Origin: Serinus canaria
Taxonomy: Eukaryota > Chordata > Aves > Passeriformes > Fringillidae
NCBI RefSeq assembly: GCF_022539315.1
Contig: NC_066319.1
Span: 23,894,093 to 23,958,092 of the forward strand
Direction of reading: 5' to 3'
DNA length: 64,000 nucleotides
Position numbers and translations under genes: made by a program. The notes below the pieces were generated by a model that made no database searches, had not been told where the DNA came from, and was given only the letters and a program-made list of their open reading frames with translations. Position 1 is the first letter of the stretch. Every line of letters starts with the position of its first letter. Positions 33,401-45,400 of this stretch are shown one piece after another.

Positions 33401-36400
33401 GATCATAGCCCATAGACCCATTTGCTCGGAGGAGGTTTGCACAGATTTCCCCCCCAGCTGAGGTGGTGGAAGGAAGTTTTGGTGCGTGGTAACCTCTGCT
33501 CAGGGGCTGTGAACCCATCCTCCCTTGCACAAACTGGCTATGGAACCCCCAACCCTGGAAAGGCGACACCCATGGGACATTCACATGAGGGGCAGCTGAG
33601 GGGGTGCATTAATCCATCAAAGGCCCCCCAAAGTGCCCCCATAGTAATTCATGAGGCCTTGCACCATGGACTGCACGTAATGCAACAAATGTGGAAGAGA
33701 CAATGGCAAACTCCCACTCAACCCCAGGGAGGTGCTTGGATTTTCCTACATGGCCTGAGTGTATATTAACCCATCAGATTCTATACTTTTTGAGGGGACC
33801 TTCACCACCAAGAAGACCAGTTGGAGAGGATCCATGGAGTGGTGATACTTTTCTTATTCTGTCCCTGTTACTCTCTTTCTATCCCCCATCTATTTTCTAT
33901 TCCTCTCTCATATTTACAGTCAGATAAAACCCATACTATTGTCACTGACATATGGTCTCATTTTCACCATTATTTGGGGAGGGGCATTCCTAAGAACCTG
34001 AGTAATTGGATCCTGACAGACACACACACTGAATCATGTTCAGCTGCCATCGACAAGCACCTCCAGGTCCTTCTCTGCTGGGCAGCTTTCCAGCCCCCAT
34101 TTCTCCAGCCTGCAGCACTGCACAGGGTGATTGTGACCCAAGGGCAAGACATTTACTTTTTTGAAATTCCTGCAATTGGCCTTGGCCCCTGATCCAGCCT
34201 GTCCAGATTCCTCTGCAGAGCCTTCCTGCCCTCCTGCAGATCAGCACTCCCACCCAACTTGTCTGCAAGTGACTGAGGTGTGCTTGATCTCCTCATCCAG
34301 ACTGATAAAGACAATAAATGGGACTAGGACTGATATTGAGCCCTGGGATCACCACTGGTGACTGGCTACCAGCTGGATGTAACTCCAGGCACCACCATTC
34401 TCTGGGCCCAGCCATCCAGCTGGTTTTCTAGCCAGTGAACAGCACACTCATGAGAGCCACGAGCAACCAGTTTTCCCAGGAGAATGCTGTAGGAAACAGC
34501 GTCAAACGTTTTACTGAAGATCAGGTGGACAACATCCACAACTTTTCACTCATCCACTGAGCAAGTCATCTCGACATAGAAAGAGATCAGCTTGGTCTCC
34601 TTCCTTGCCTGTCCCCTCTGAAGAGTTTATAGCCATCCACTGCAGCACCCCAATTGTGTGACTTGTGCCACCATGTCTCTGTAATGGCAACTACGTCATA
34701 GTTTTCTTGCTCTGCCATATCTTTTGGTTCCTCCTGTCTGTAGCCCATGCTGCATGCATTGGTGTTGACGCACTTCAGTTGGGCTACTGATTCCTCCACT
34801 TTTTTGGGCATAGGAGCTTAATTCCTATGCCCTAATTCTCAAGTGCTTCTGTGGTTTCTAAGGCATCGATAACCCTTGGATCTTTGCATCATGTGGATCT
34901 ACATTCCCTACCTCCATTGAGCTAGCAGACCAAAGAACCTTGCCAGCACATCATCACACCCAGCCAATGCTCCTAGTGGAGGGTGATACTCACAGTCCAG
35001 GAAGCACCACTTGGGTGACAGCTTCTGGAATGACAGTGTCTTCGGCGTGGCTCCATCTCCCTCCTGCATAATAAAAGAGAGGATAAAGACATAGCTTACG
35101 GCCTCTACATCTCTCTTCAGAGCATTGTTCCTGCTTTGGGAGGTCCCTGCAGACACAGAGGACCACAGGTACTTGAATGAAACTGAACACAGGCACAGCA
35201 CACTGCAACAGGGAGCACCATGGGACAGACTGGAGCTGACTGTAGAGCAGTGTCACAAGATGCGCCCCTAACACTGGCACAGTGGACATGACAGATGGGC
35301 CCAGAGGACAGAGAGAGGCCATACACACCTGGAAGAGCAGGCGCTCTAAAGCAGAGGGCTGTGCAGGGAAATCCTGCAGAAAAGCAAGGTGTCCTGTTAC
35401 AGCCTGTGTCTGGGCAGTCCCCCCGTCCCTCTCTCATCCCACTGGAGTTGCTTGATGTGCTGCCATATCTGGCTTTACACGCTGTCTGGCCAAGGTACCT
35501 GCTCCTTGCCTGGCTTTAATATTGGAAGAAGCTTGCCCATGGAGTGAGAAGAGGTAAACCATGAGGTGACCAAGAAACACCAGCCACAGTTTTAAAGGCG
35601 CAGAAGATTGCAGGGCCATCTGTCTACCACGCTGATACAGCAGGAGAGCATTATCCTGTGAACCCAGGAGCTGCCAGCCGTGTGCCTGCCTGTGTGTCCT
35701 CACCTGTGCCTGGGCACAAAGTGGGCAAGGGACACGCATACAGAGCAGGCACAGCAACAGGCAGATGCCAGAGTGCCAGTCCAGGCCAGCAGCTCTGCAA
35801 CTCAGCTCTTAGGGACTCTACACATACAATGGATGGGATTCCCACAGGCACAAGAGCCAGCTGACAGCAGACTAAGAAAGGTCCCTTCAATCTTCTGTGC
35901 AATACCAGAAGCCACACTATGGGCTTAGAAGGCACTGTTCACCAGGAGCAAGAGTAATAGAGTCTGTGTACAGGTCACAGACACATGCTAGTACATTTTC
36001 TGTACAAGGATACAGAAATTAGTGCTTACAAATGAGAAGAGTGGGAGGGGTTATAAACCTAATCCAGGCACCTGGAGAAGGCAGAGCTGAGACAGGAAAC
36101 ACAGAGCCTGTGAAGGGTTGAATGGTTATAGGCCCCCACAGGATGTGTGCTGGCTTTTTATACTACCCTGTAGTTTTTCAGAGTCACTTTCTGGGCTTGG
36201 AGAAGAGTCAGAAGAGCAATGCTGAAAAAGAAGCTGCCAGACAGCAGGGAGTAAGGCAAGGCAGCCAGCTTGGGACCCCGGCCCCACCACATGGTGAAGG
36301 CAAACCGTGTCCTCTAAGCGTGACCCAAAGCAAGAGTGCGTGTGGTGGTGTGTGCAGGTCAAGACGGCTTAGAAATCCTTTCCCTGAGTCCCTTCATCCT

Positions 36401-39400
36401 CAGTATTAAGCTATGACTACTTTTCATGCAGACTCACCTCCTGCAGCTTCTCAATCTGGGTCCGGCACAACTCCAGGTCACTGTCTCCTGGAACCACGAT
36501 GATCCCCAGTGGCACAGCTGCAGGACAGGTTACAGGCTCAACTCAGGGATCAGCCCATGCCCCATTCCCAACACCTCACAGTTTAGCTACAGTCTTTGCC
36601 AGACTTGGGGACTGCAGCTCCCACCCCCGGTCACTCAGCTGGTCACTCACAGGCTTCCTTGAGCTTTTCCTTGTCATAGTTCAGTGCCTCATAGTCGCGC
36701 ATGCTGATGCGGCTCACCCGGATCCGCAGCCGCTCGGGCACTGGCTGCTGGCTGTGTTCAGGGGGCAAGGAAAAAGGAAGATATCAGAAAGTGACACCCT
36801 GCTTTCTCCTTACTCCCCTAATCCCTCCAAACAGGCAAGAGTGTTATACAGACTGGGGTGGGGAGCTTGGCACCAGCAGCTTCTCCAGCATCAGGATCTG
36901 GTCTTACTTCTGTGATCCGATCCCTTCCCAGACCCTACCCAAGACAGAACTGAAATGCCTCTGCCAGTCACGGATCAGTCCCATCCCTTTCCCTGCTAAC
37001 CATCCTTCCTTAGAGAGGAGGTAGCAGATCAATCTGAGGAACCTACTCATTGAGCAGAGGCATGGAGTTGCGCCGCTTGGTCTTCTGCACCATGTTGGCT
37101 TGGTTGCGCAGAGAGATGTGGATGCAGGAAGCTGCCAGCTTGCAGGGCTCTCCATCCACCTGCATGGGGATGGCCTTGGATGTGGTGAGAACCACCTGCC
37201 GGCACTGACAGAGCCGCTCCCCATGGCCACCGACTTGCAAGGCAGCCTGTGAAAGGGTCCAGAGTGAGAGCAGAACGTGGACTGAGACATGGATGAGGGG
37301 AATATCCATTGTCATCTGGATGTTACAAGTGAAACAGATTCTGAGGGTCTCAGGTATTCTCAGTGAGAAGGGACTCACAGAGACCAGGGCACGACAGCAC
37401 CTCATCTAAATCTTAGAGAGCAGACACTGTCATATTGGCCAGCACCACAACTCCTCCAGAGAGGATCTGTGGAGCTGTGGGCTGGCTGACACCTGGCCAA
37501 TGGGACCATTCATTCCCCTGGTTGCTACCTACAACTGGCAACAGCACTAACTCACCAGTGATGTCATGGTGAAGCCAATAACTTCAATGCAACCATCATC
37601 ATGGCGCTGGGGCTCGAAGTCATGGTGCTCCCCAGGGTTGCCCCAGGGCATGGTGCCTGCACAGTACCTGGGAAAGGACAAGAAGAAATGCCTGGACTGG
37701 CACCCCAAACCCAGGCAGGGATCTACCGCACAGGTATGAAAAGACTAGTGTATGAAGACAGGTCCTGGGAGTGCTCACCTTGGGATATTAAGGAAGACCA
37801 GGCACTGGGGCTTCAGGTCCTGAATCTTGGAGGTCAGGTCTATCCCATCACACTAGAGACAACACAGGGGTGTTCCGGCTGCTGTAAGGGGGAACCTGGT
37901 CCATCCTACCCACTTAGGCAGAAATGGCCTCCCTCCTCTGCTCCCTACAGTGAATGTTCTCCAAGTCAGAGGAAGCTGATGCTCCCAGGAAGCTCCCCAG
38001 CCCTGACATACTTAGTGTGCCAAGGGACATTCCTCACACCTCCACAGCTCACCCCCTCCCTGGACCAGAGCACCCCAGCACACTCACAACCAGCCTGACA
38101 TGCTTCGCCAAGTCTTTGGAGCTCCCGGTGAGGAAGTCGGAGAAAGCCGTCTGCCAAGGTAAGAGACAAAGTTAGTGCCCAGGTGTTCACCAGAATGAGC
38201 AGCCAGGAACCCTGCCACTGACCTGCAACTCAGCCTGACACAGACCTCAGCTCCTCAAACCTGCAAACCCCCTTTTCATCCACTGTCAGAAGTCCTCCTC
38301 CAAAACAACCTGATCCATTCATCGCGCTATTTTGCCTACCAAAAACCTTGAGGCACCTTCAGTAACATGCTCTAGCTTTCCCTTGCCAGCCCAGTCCTGA
38401 CTTTAGGGAAGAGCTGACGAGTCTCCTCCAGTGAGAATCAAGTAACAAGAGACAAATTCAGTCTCAAGCTGAGATGAAGTACCACAAAACAGAGCTGAAG
38501 TGATCCCATCTAGAGATTCCAAGAGGGACAGAATAGAATGGGTCCCCTTTGGGGTTAACTGTGTAGACAGCAAAAGAGACACAAACAGGACAGATGTGAG
38601 ATGGCACAGAGCAGCACTCGGCCTTTAGTACTGCTTGAATACCAGTCACCAGACACATGGCTAGAAAGTATATTGAGCATGGGGAGACAGAGGAACAAAG
38701 ATGATACTGAGATGCAAAGTTCTAGAGGTGAGACACAGGAGGGTGGTGTAATTAGCCAGGAAGCTCTAACTGGTCCAAGGTATATAATAAAAGACCAAAG
38801 TAGTGTGCAGACTATGGAAAGGCTTCCTTTTCCTCTGCAGGGGGAACAGTCTGCCTTCCCACAGCTCCAGGGAGGTCCTGCCTGGGTGACCACCCGTGAG
38901 CTTGAGATCAAGAACAATAGTGGCAGGATATCAATACAGCAACTGTACTGCAGGCCACGGAGCAAGCTGTACTGCCAGCAACACTCACAGCCAAAGGGGA
39001 GCTGTGACTCTCAGCACTGCAGCATTTCTCCAGCAACTTTCCAGCTTCAGGCTGGGGGGCTTAGCTTCGGTGCATGTGAAGGTCCATGCAGCTTAAATGG
39101 GTGAATTTAGGGTGCAGGCAAGAGGCAGGTCCATGCCTGTGCTGCAGCTGACGTTAAGGCTGCTATGATGGCAGGCTCAGATATCCCCCACGCACTCACC
39201 CCAGCATAGAACATTTTATTCCGAAACCGGCTGTTGAACTTCTCTGGGTTGGCCTCTAGGGAAAGGAGAAAAAAGTCCAGGTCACTGGCCTACACATGGA
39301 AATATTTCACTTGCCAGCTCTCCTCAGACATAGCTCTCCAGCCAGCCTCAGCCAGGGGTCTGCCCCCAGCTTCTTTCCTGTGCAGGTACCCCTCTTCCCT

Positions 39401-42400
39401 CTTTGCAGCTTGGACTTGCTCCTCATGTTTCACCTCCAGCTCTGTCCCTGAAGCAATTCTCTCATTCCCTTTCCTGAGGAACTCACAAACAAGAACAGGC
39501 TTATCCCACAGACCCCGACCAAGTCCTGCCACTGCCCTGTACCTCGAGATTCGTGGAACTCCAGTGTCACCCGTGCGTCAAAGCCAAGGCTGAAGTAGTT
39601 ATTAAAGACATCCAAAGGGAGCTGAAATGGAAAGGAGAAATAAGGATGAGGCTGCCAGCATGTGCCCATGGCACAGATGAGGTCAGGTTACAGCAGAGCC
39701 ATTACAGTGCTCATGAGGCTGAGGGACCTTGCTTGCCTTTTCCCTAGGAAAATACAGAGGTCACCAGCCTGAGATGATGGATTAGTTCCTGGCTCCTAGG
39801 GGTAAGGGAAACAGTCCAAGGGGACACACTCTGCTGTCTGAGGTTTCTGCAATCACCCATGTTTCTGTTAAAGAAAACAGTCTCAGAGAAGACTGGGCTT
39901 ATACCTATTGCAAGTTGTGGCTAAAAACCTTTGGTAGGCATTTAGTTATGAACTCTATATACACAGCAAGAGTGCTGTGGCTCAGAGCCATGAACAGAAT
40001 GGTGGAATTGGAGGAGTGAGAGGGAAACACCAACCCAAGAACGTAGCCCCAAGTGCTGAGACTGCCCAAGCCAGTGTCAGAAGAGAGAATGCAGACCTCT
40101 AGCACAGGGAACAGACATGGAGAGGAGGTGTCCCACCTTGTCAGCAGCTGCCTCATCCTTTTCCTCAGGGTTTGTGTCAGGGTTTGGCTCCACATGGAGG
40201 TTCCAGCGATCGAGCTGTACTATGTTCCCATCTTCTACGTGCGATAGGATCTTGGACAGAGGCTCATCTGTGTAACCCTGGTGAAGAGAAGGACTTGGGG
40301 AGTCTCATGCCTGCCTCCCAAAGAGATAACCCAGACAGAAGGCTTTGGTAAGGCATCTCAGAGTAAAAAGATGTAGAAGAGATCAACTCTACTTGAATGC
40401 ACAACAAAATGGGACTTGAAATTTAAAACAATACATCTTCCTTGTAAAAATTTTCCAAAGTTTGAAAAGGCAATCGCTTTTGTATAATCTAATGCAGAAC
40501 CATTCAAATGTCAGAAGAACAGCAGCATCCAAATTGCACTTATTTGTTGCTCTGTATTTATAGGAAGTTGAAACACGAGCCCATGCAAATCTCCAGCCAT
40601 GTGTCTGAAACAAGGATCGAAGCACTCAGCCCTGCTCTGTCAGCAGTAGGTTCTTGTGCCCATCACTTACCCCACCCCAGTTCAGCGTTCTGGCCAAGTC
40701 GTTCCCTGTCCCCAAAGGTAGGATGGCCACAGGAGGAGGTGGGTTGATGCGTAACTGGTCCAGAATGGAGAGTATCCAGCCCACCTGCTCAAGCAAGAGA
40801 GTTCAAAGAAACCATTAGTTATCTCAGGGACCAGCAGGCAGGCCGAGGTGACTTGGAGTACTAGCAATGGCAGAGGGGCAGAGATGGGGTCTCCTTAGCC
40901 AAAACTGAGGCTATTCACAGTCTTTAATGCTCTAATCAGGTGCTGCAGGAGATACCAGTAACCCCAGTGAGGACACTGGCCCTCAAAAGGGCTACAAATC
41001 CAGACATGTTAGACTAGCACTCCCTGGAACAGTGCATGAGGGGACCCACAGCATCTATGCTACCAGCTGTACCATGGATGCAGTGTGCCCAGTTTGCCCT
41101 GTTCTGGTTTACAACAAGGAGGGCTGCTGTCCACACTGGAAAGGCCTGGGCAAAGGGGCACCAGGGGATGGAGGGGCTGGAGACTCACCGTGCCGTCTCC
41201 CCCGCACGCCAGGATCCGGAGGTTGTGGACTTTGCGGTACAGCTCCAGCCTGTGGGGAACAGGGAGGTTGAGGAGGGGACAGTTGCTGAAGGTGTTACAC
41301 AGCGGCTGCCTCACAGAGCCCTTGGCATTCACAAAGCCACATCCATGTCTCCCTCTATGAACTGGGGGAAGAGCTCTCGGGAGCAATCCTGGGACATGGA
41401 TGGGGGAAAGAAAGGTGCTGCCCCATCAGTACTCACGCCTCCTTGGGTCCACCCTGGCTGAGGTCGAAAACCTGCCGTGGGTTGAGATACCACATGAAGG
41501 ATTGGATGATCTTGGCTCCCTATGGGAAGAAAAAAACTACTTCAGGTAATATCAAGTTCCCAGTGGACAGCAGAAGGAGGCATCTGGCCCTGCCTGGGGA
41601 CAGGCTAAAACAACACCATTCTGGACGGGACAGAGGCAAATTCTGGCCGAGGTAGGAACTGCTGGGCAGCAAACTAGCATTGTGGCCTCTTGTGCAGCTG
41701 AAGCATCACCAAAACTGTGATGAGAGCTCAGCACTCAAATGGCAACACCCTCACAGAGATGCCTTCTTAGACACACCAGACAAGGCCATACCTGATTCCC
41801 ACCACTCTTGGGGTTTACAAACACCAGCAAGGGCTTCATGAGAGGAGCTGGCATGGGCTTGATGACAAAGGGCTTCCACCTCCCCTCCTGCAAGAGATAC
41901 CATAGATCCTTCAACAAAGCTGGGGAAACACAAACTGCCACCTCCAGCTGAGCCCTAACACCATGCAGGTCAGAAGCAGGAGGAAGAAAACATCCAAGCC
42001 ACCCCATAAACTTTGTACCTGGCATATACCCTGCCAGCAGGCACACTCCCTCCAGCTCAACCTCCTTAACATCAGTACAGACCCAGAAAAGCACTTTTAT
42101 TCTCAGCCTTGCTCCTCACTGTTTAGTCCCACTGCCCTTCCAAGACAAGGTCATTCCCAGTCCCCTCATATCTTACCTCGGCCCCCTTTTTGCTGGATTT
42201 CCGCTTGAATGATGTCCTCTTCTTCTTCTTACTAGATTTCAGTGGATTCTAGAGAGAAAAGGAACAAATACAAAAACTCTGTGAGGAGCCACTGGGCAAG
42301 GGGTAACTGTGAAAGAGCCCCAAGAGCTGAAGTGACTTACCTGGGGCCGCCGGACCCGCAGTATCCAGGTGGGAGGAACGACGACAGCAGCGTGAGCCCC

Positions 42401-45400
42401 TAGTGAGCAGGGCTCTTCAATGTGTTGCAGCATGAAACACGATACTTTGCTGTGATACTGGCCAAGGAGAAGACAAAGAGAAAATTCAGCTGCTCAGTTT
42501 GCTGGGCACAGCCACAATCTCCTCCTCTCAGGTTCCCTATGCCAATGCAGGGAGTGCTGGATGAAACCATGCAGGAATTTTGTAACGGCAAGGTAATGAA
42601 GAGAAAGTTTCTCAAAGGAGCTGGCAAATACCACAGCACAGCCTCTCCCAGCAGGGGGAGCTGTTAAGGGCAGGCTGCGAGCAGCAGCTCGGGGAGCTCC
42701 AGCAGAAAGCCGAGGTCATTAGTGCAGAACCGACTGGTAAGGCAGTCAGGGGGCTGTGCTCACCGCTTGTTTGCACCAGGAACAGCTGATGGCTACAATC
42801 TCTTTGCTGTGGAAGGCAAACTTCTGCTGAAAACCCTATGGAAGAAAGGACAAGAGGCTTAGGGAATTCCCTGCAGTGTCCCACCATCCAGTAAGAGACA
42901 CTAACAAAGAGAGCATGCCTGCAGCTGGAGCCCTCCAGATCCTGTCAGACAGTCCCAACCACAACAACAGCACCAGGGAGGCCACTGTGCTCTGTAGGGG
43001 TGTCCTTATTGCTTATGGAAAGCATGTCAGGAAGACAATCTCTTTCGGGATTAGTTGGACCCAGGGGAAGAACTACTCTATGTGGGAAGCAGTTAAATAG
43101 TGCTTCACTGAGCAAAGCAGGCACGTGTCTTGGTTTTGCTGCCAAACAAGAATGGTGGGATGTCCCTGGTTCCAAGCCCTGTTCATGTCTCTGGCTTGAC
43201 CTTAGGTTTCCTTCAGGCTGAGAAAAATGTCCAAGATGCCCTCTCACCTTGCCACACTGCCGGCATTTCCCTTCCTGCCGCCTCCGGTGCACCCAGTGAT
43301 GTCGGACAACAATGGGCTAAACAGAAAAGAAAAAAAAAGAAAATTGAAAAAAATAAGAAGTGAAGGGCCCAGTGCATGAGGGAACACAGGAAGAAGGAGA
43401 AGAAATGGACACAGGCCAGCCAACCTCTGCTCTTGCAGCAAAACCACTGCTCATAGGGACCAGCCCCCCACCCGCTGAGAGAAGGCAAAGCCAAAACGTC
43501 AGGGGACAAGAGGCCAAATTAAGATGCTCCAAGAAAAGGGAATTAAAACCAGAAGAAATAGGAAGGAGGACAGGGAAACTGAAGACTGAGAATCAAACAA
43601 AGCAGATCCAATGGAGAGTGGGTAAGCAGTAACACATCTCTGTCCCTTAATATCTCTGCCCAGATGCCCCTAGTGCCAGGTGAAAAATGTGCTGGTGGAA
43701 GGCATGAAAATCCCTGGAGAGACACAGTTTGTGCCCACAGGAAGAAGATGAAAGTGTTTGCAGCTAAGCAGTGAACCTCCACACTCCACATTCCTTGAGG
43801 AGTGGCAGCCCCAAAGCCCTCCACACCCACTTCCCCCTGCTCTTTCCTCAGGCCAATCCTGAGCTTGCTTCAGTGCCAGCGTGGGCAGCAAGGCTGCTCG
43901 CCGGCACCTCTGCTCTGCCTGCAGGCTCACAGTGGGTTCAGGGCTGGCACTTGCAGAAGTGATTGTGAGGGATTTAGAAGTTTTGTAATGAAGTACCACT
44001 TGTCCTAAATCCCATCCTATTCTTCCAGCCCTGGACTGGGAACAGCACTGCAGAGAGAAAAGCAAAAAGAGAAAGGGAGTGTGAGTTCACAGGCTGGCAT
44101 GACAGCCTCCAACATCCTGCTCCTGACAGCTTTTTGGGATTGTGATGATGAGAGACAGAAACTGGCAGGAGGTTGGGGTCAGCTCCAGTGTTCCCTCTTC
44201 CGAGTGCAGTACACAAGAGGGGATGAAGAGTCTTGTTGGCTTTAGTGGATATTAATCCAGTAGGAGCAGAAGGAGGGCTATGCCTTGAGCCAGCTCTGGG
44301 TCCAAGCAGGCACATCTAGGGAAAGGGCTGACCCTGAAGGAAATCCCTGGCACCACCAAGGCCAGAAGAGCATCTTTTTAGGGAAACAGGAAGGAAGAGG
44401 CCTTGGAGGAACTGAGAAGCATTAGAAAGACAGGATGGAGAATTTGTGAGAAAAAAGAAAAAGCAAGAAAGGGGAGGGAGAAAAGATTTGTAAAGGCTGG
44501 ATAGAGGAAAAATAGAGACATACAATTGAGCAGAGGTAGCAAGCTGTTAGCAGAGCCCAAAAGGTAAGTAAAGCACAAATAAGTGAGCTAGATTAAGAGC
44601 AATATGGGAAGGAGGCACAGAAAGAAAAACAAAGCAAGAAAGGAAGGTTTAAAGTGATGCTGAAAGCTTCCCGTTACGACACCATGCCGGCATTTCAAAG
44701 CAGGCAGCCCTGAGTTTGAACATCCTTCTCCCACTAGGTCTGCTGTGCCAGCACAAATACAGTGTGCTGGGGGCAGCTCTGTTACCAAAATGGCCCATGA
44801 CTGAGCCACCCACACCAACTCCTGAGCACTGCACAGGCTACACTGGCTCCACAGGCTGGAGGGTGAAGCATGAAGGCTGACAGCTGCTTCCACCAGTGCA
44901 GGTCAGCAGACAGGTTCCAGGCCACTGCTTATGCCCAGTACATTACAACATGGGCTGAAGGGGTCTGATACCACTACTGTGGGCAACTTCCACTGCTACC
45001 TGTGGCACCTAGGTCAGGGCTGAGTGATAAAGCCAGAAATGAGCCCATACTGCTTCCTTCCAAATTGCAGGAGACTTGGGGACTGCTGTTTGCCACAGCC
45101 TCATCTATGTGCCTGAGGACCCAACACAAGGGGCAAAATTTCTTCCAAAAAACACTGTAGGTTCCTCCCATGCAGATTCAGAACATGCAAACCACCGGAT
45201 GCTCTGCATCTGCTGCCTGCAAACTCGTCACTCTTCATACCCAGTCTGTGCTGCTGCCTTGCAGAGAAACATCCCTTTTATGGCACCACCCCCTTGGAGC
45301 AGTAAGGAACACGATGCTTCCACTTGGATGGGCAACATGCAGGCAGCATGTGGTGTCTTTACACCAAACTGGAAATGGGAGATGCAGATGTGGGCAGAGT

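Larger units (their letters stand above)
32208..34596 (-). mobile_element. CR1 LINE, 3' part, split by two LTR insertions
   Basis: Typical CR1 3' tail (ATTCATAGAACCACAGAATG) and 3' UTR, then the end of the reverse-transcriptase frame read on the - strand. One stretch reads [20 protein letters not shown], matching the CR1 ORF2 C-terminus; further reverse-transcriptase sequence continues at 34,024-34,590. The element is broken by stops and frameshifts and is dead. Removing the inserts at 32,535-32,827 and 33,126-34,018 restores continuity of the CR1 alignment. Confidence 0.9.
30428..34993 (-). other. DGKZ: DGKZ intron 23, swollen by retroelements
   Basis: The largest DGKZ intron in the window (4.6 kb). 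From 32,208 to about 34,830 it is occupied by CR1 LINE sequence in the gene's own orientation, interrupted by two LTR elements. The 30,428-32,200 part holds nothing I recognise. Confidence 0.9.
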
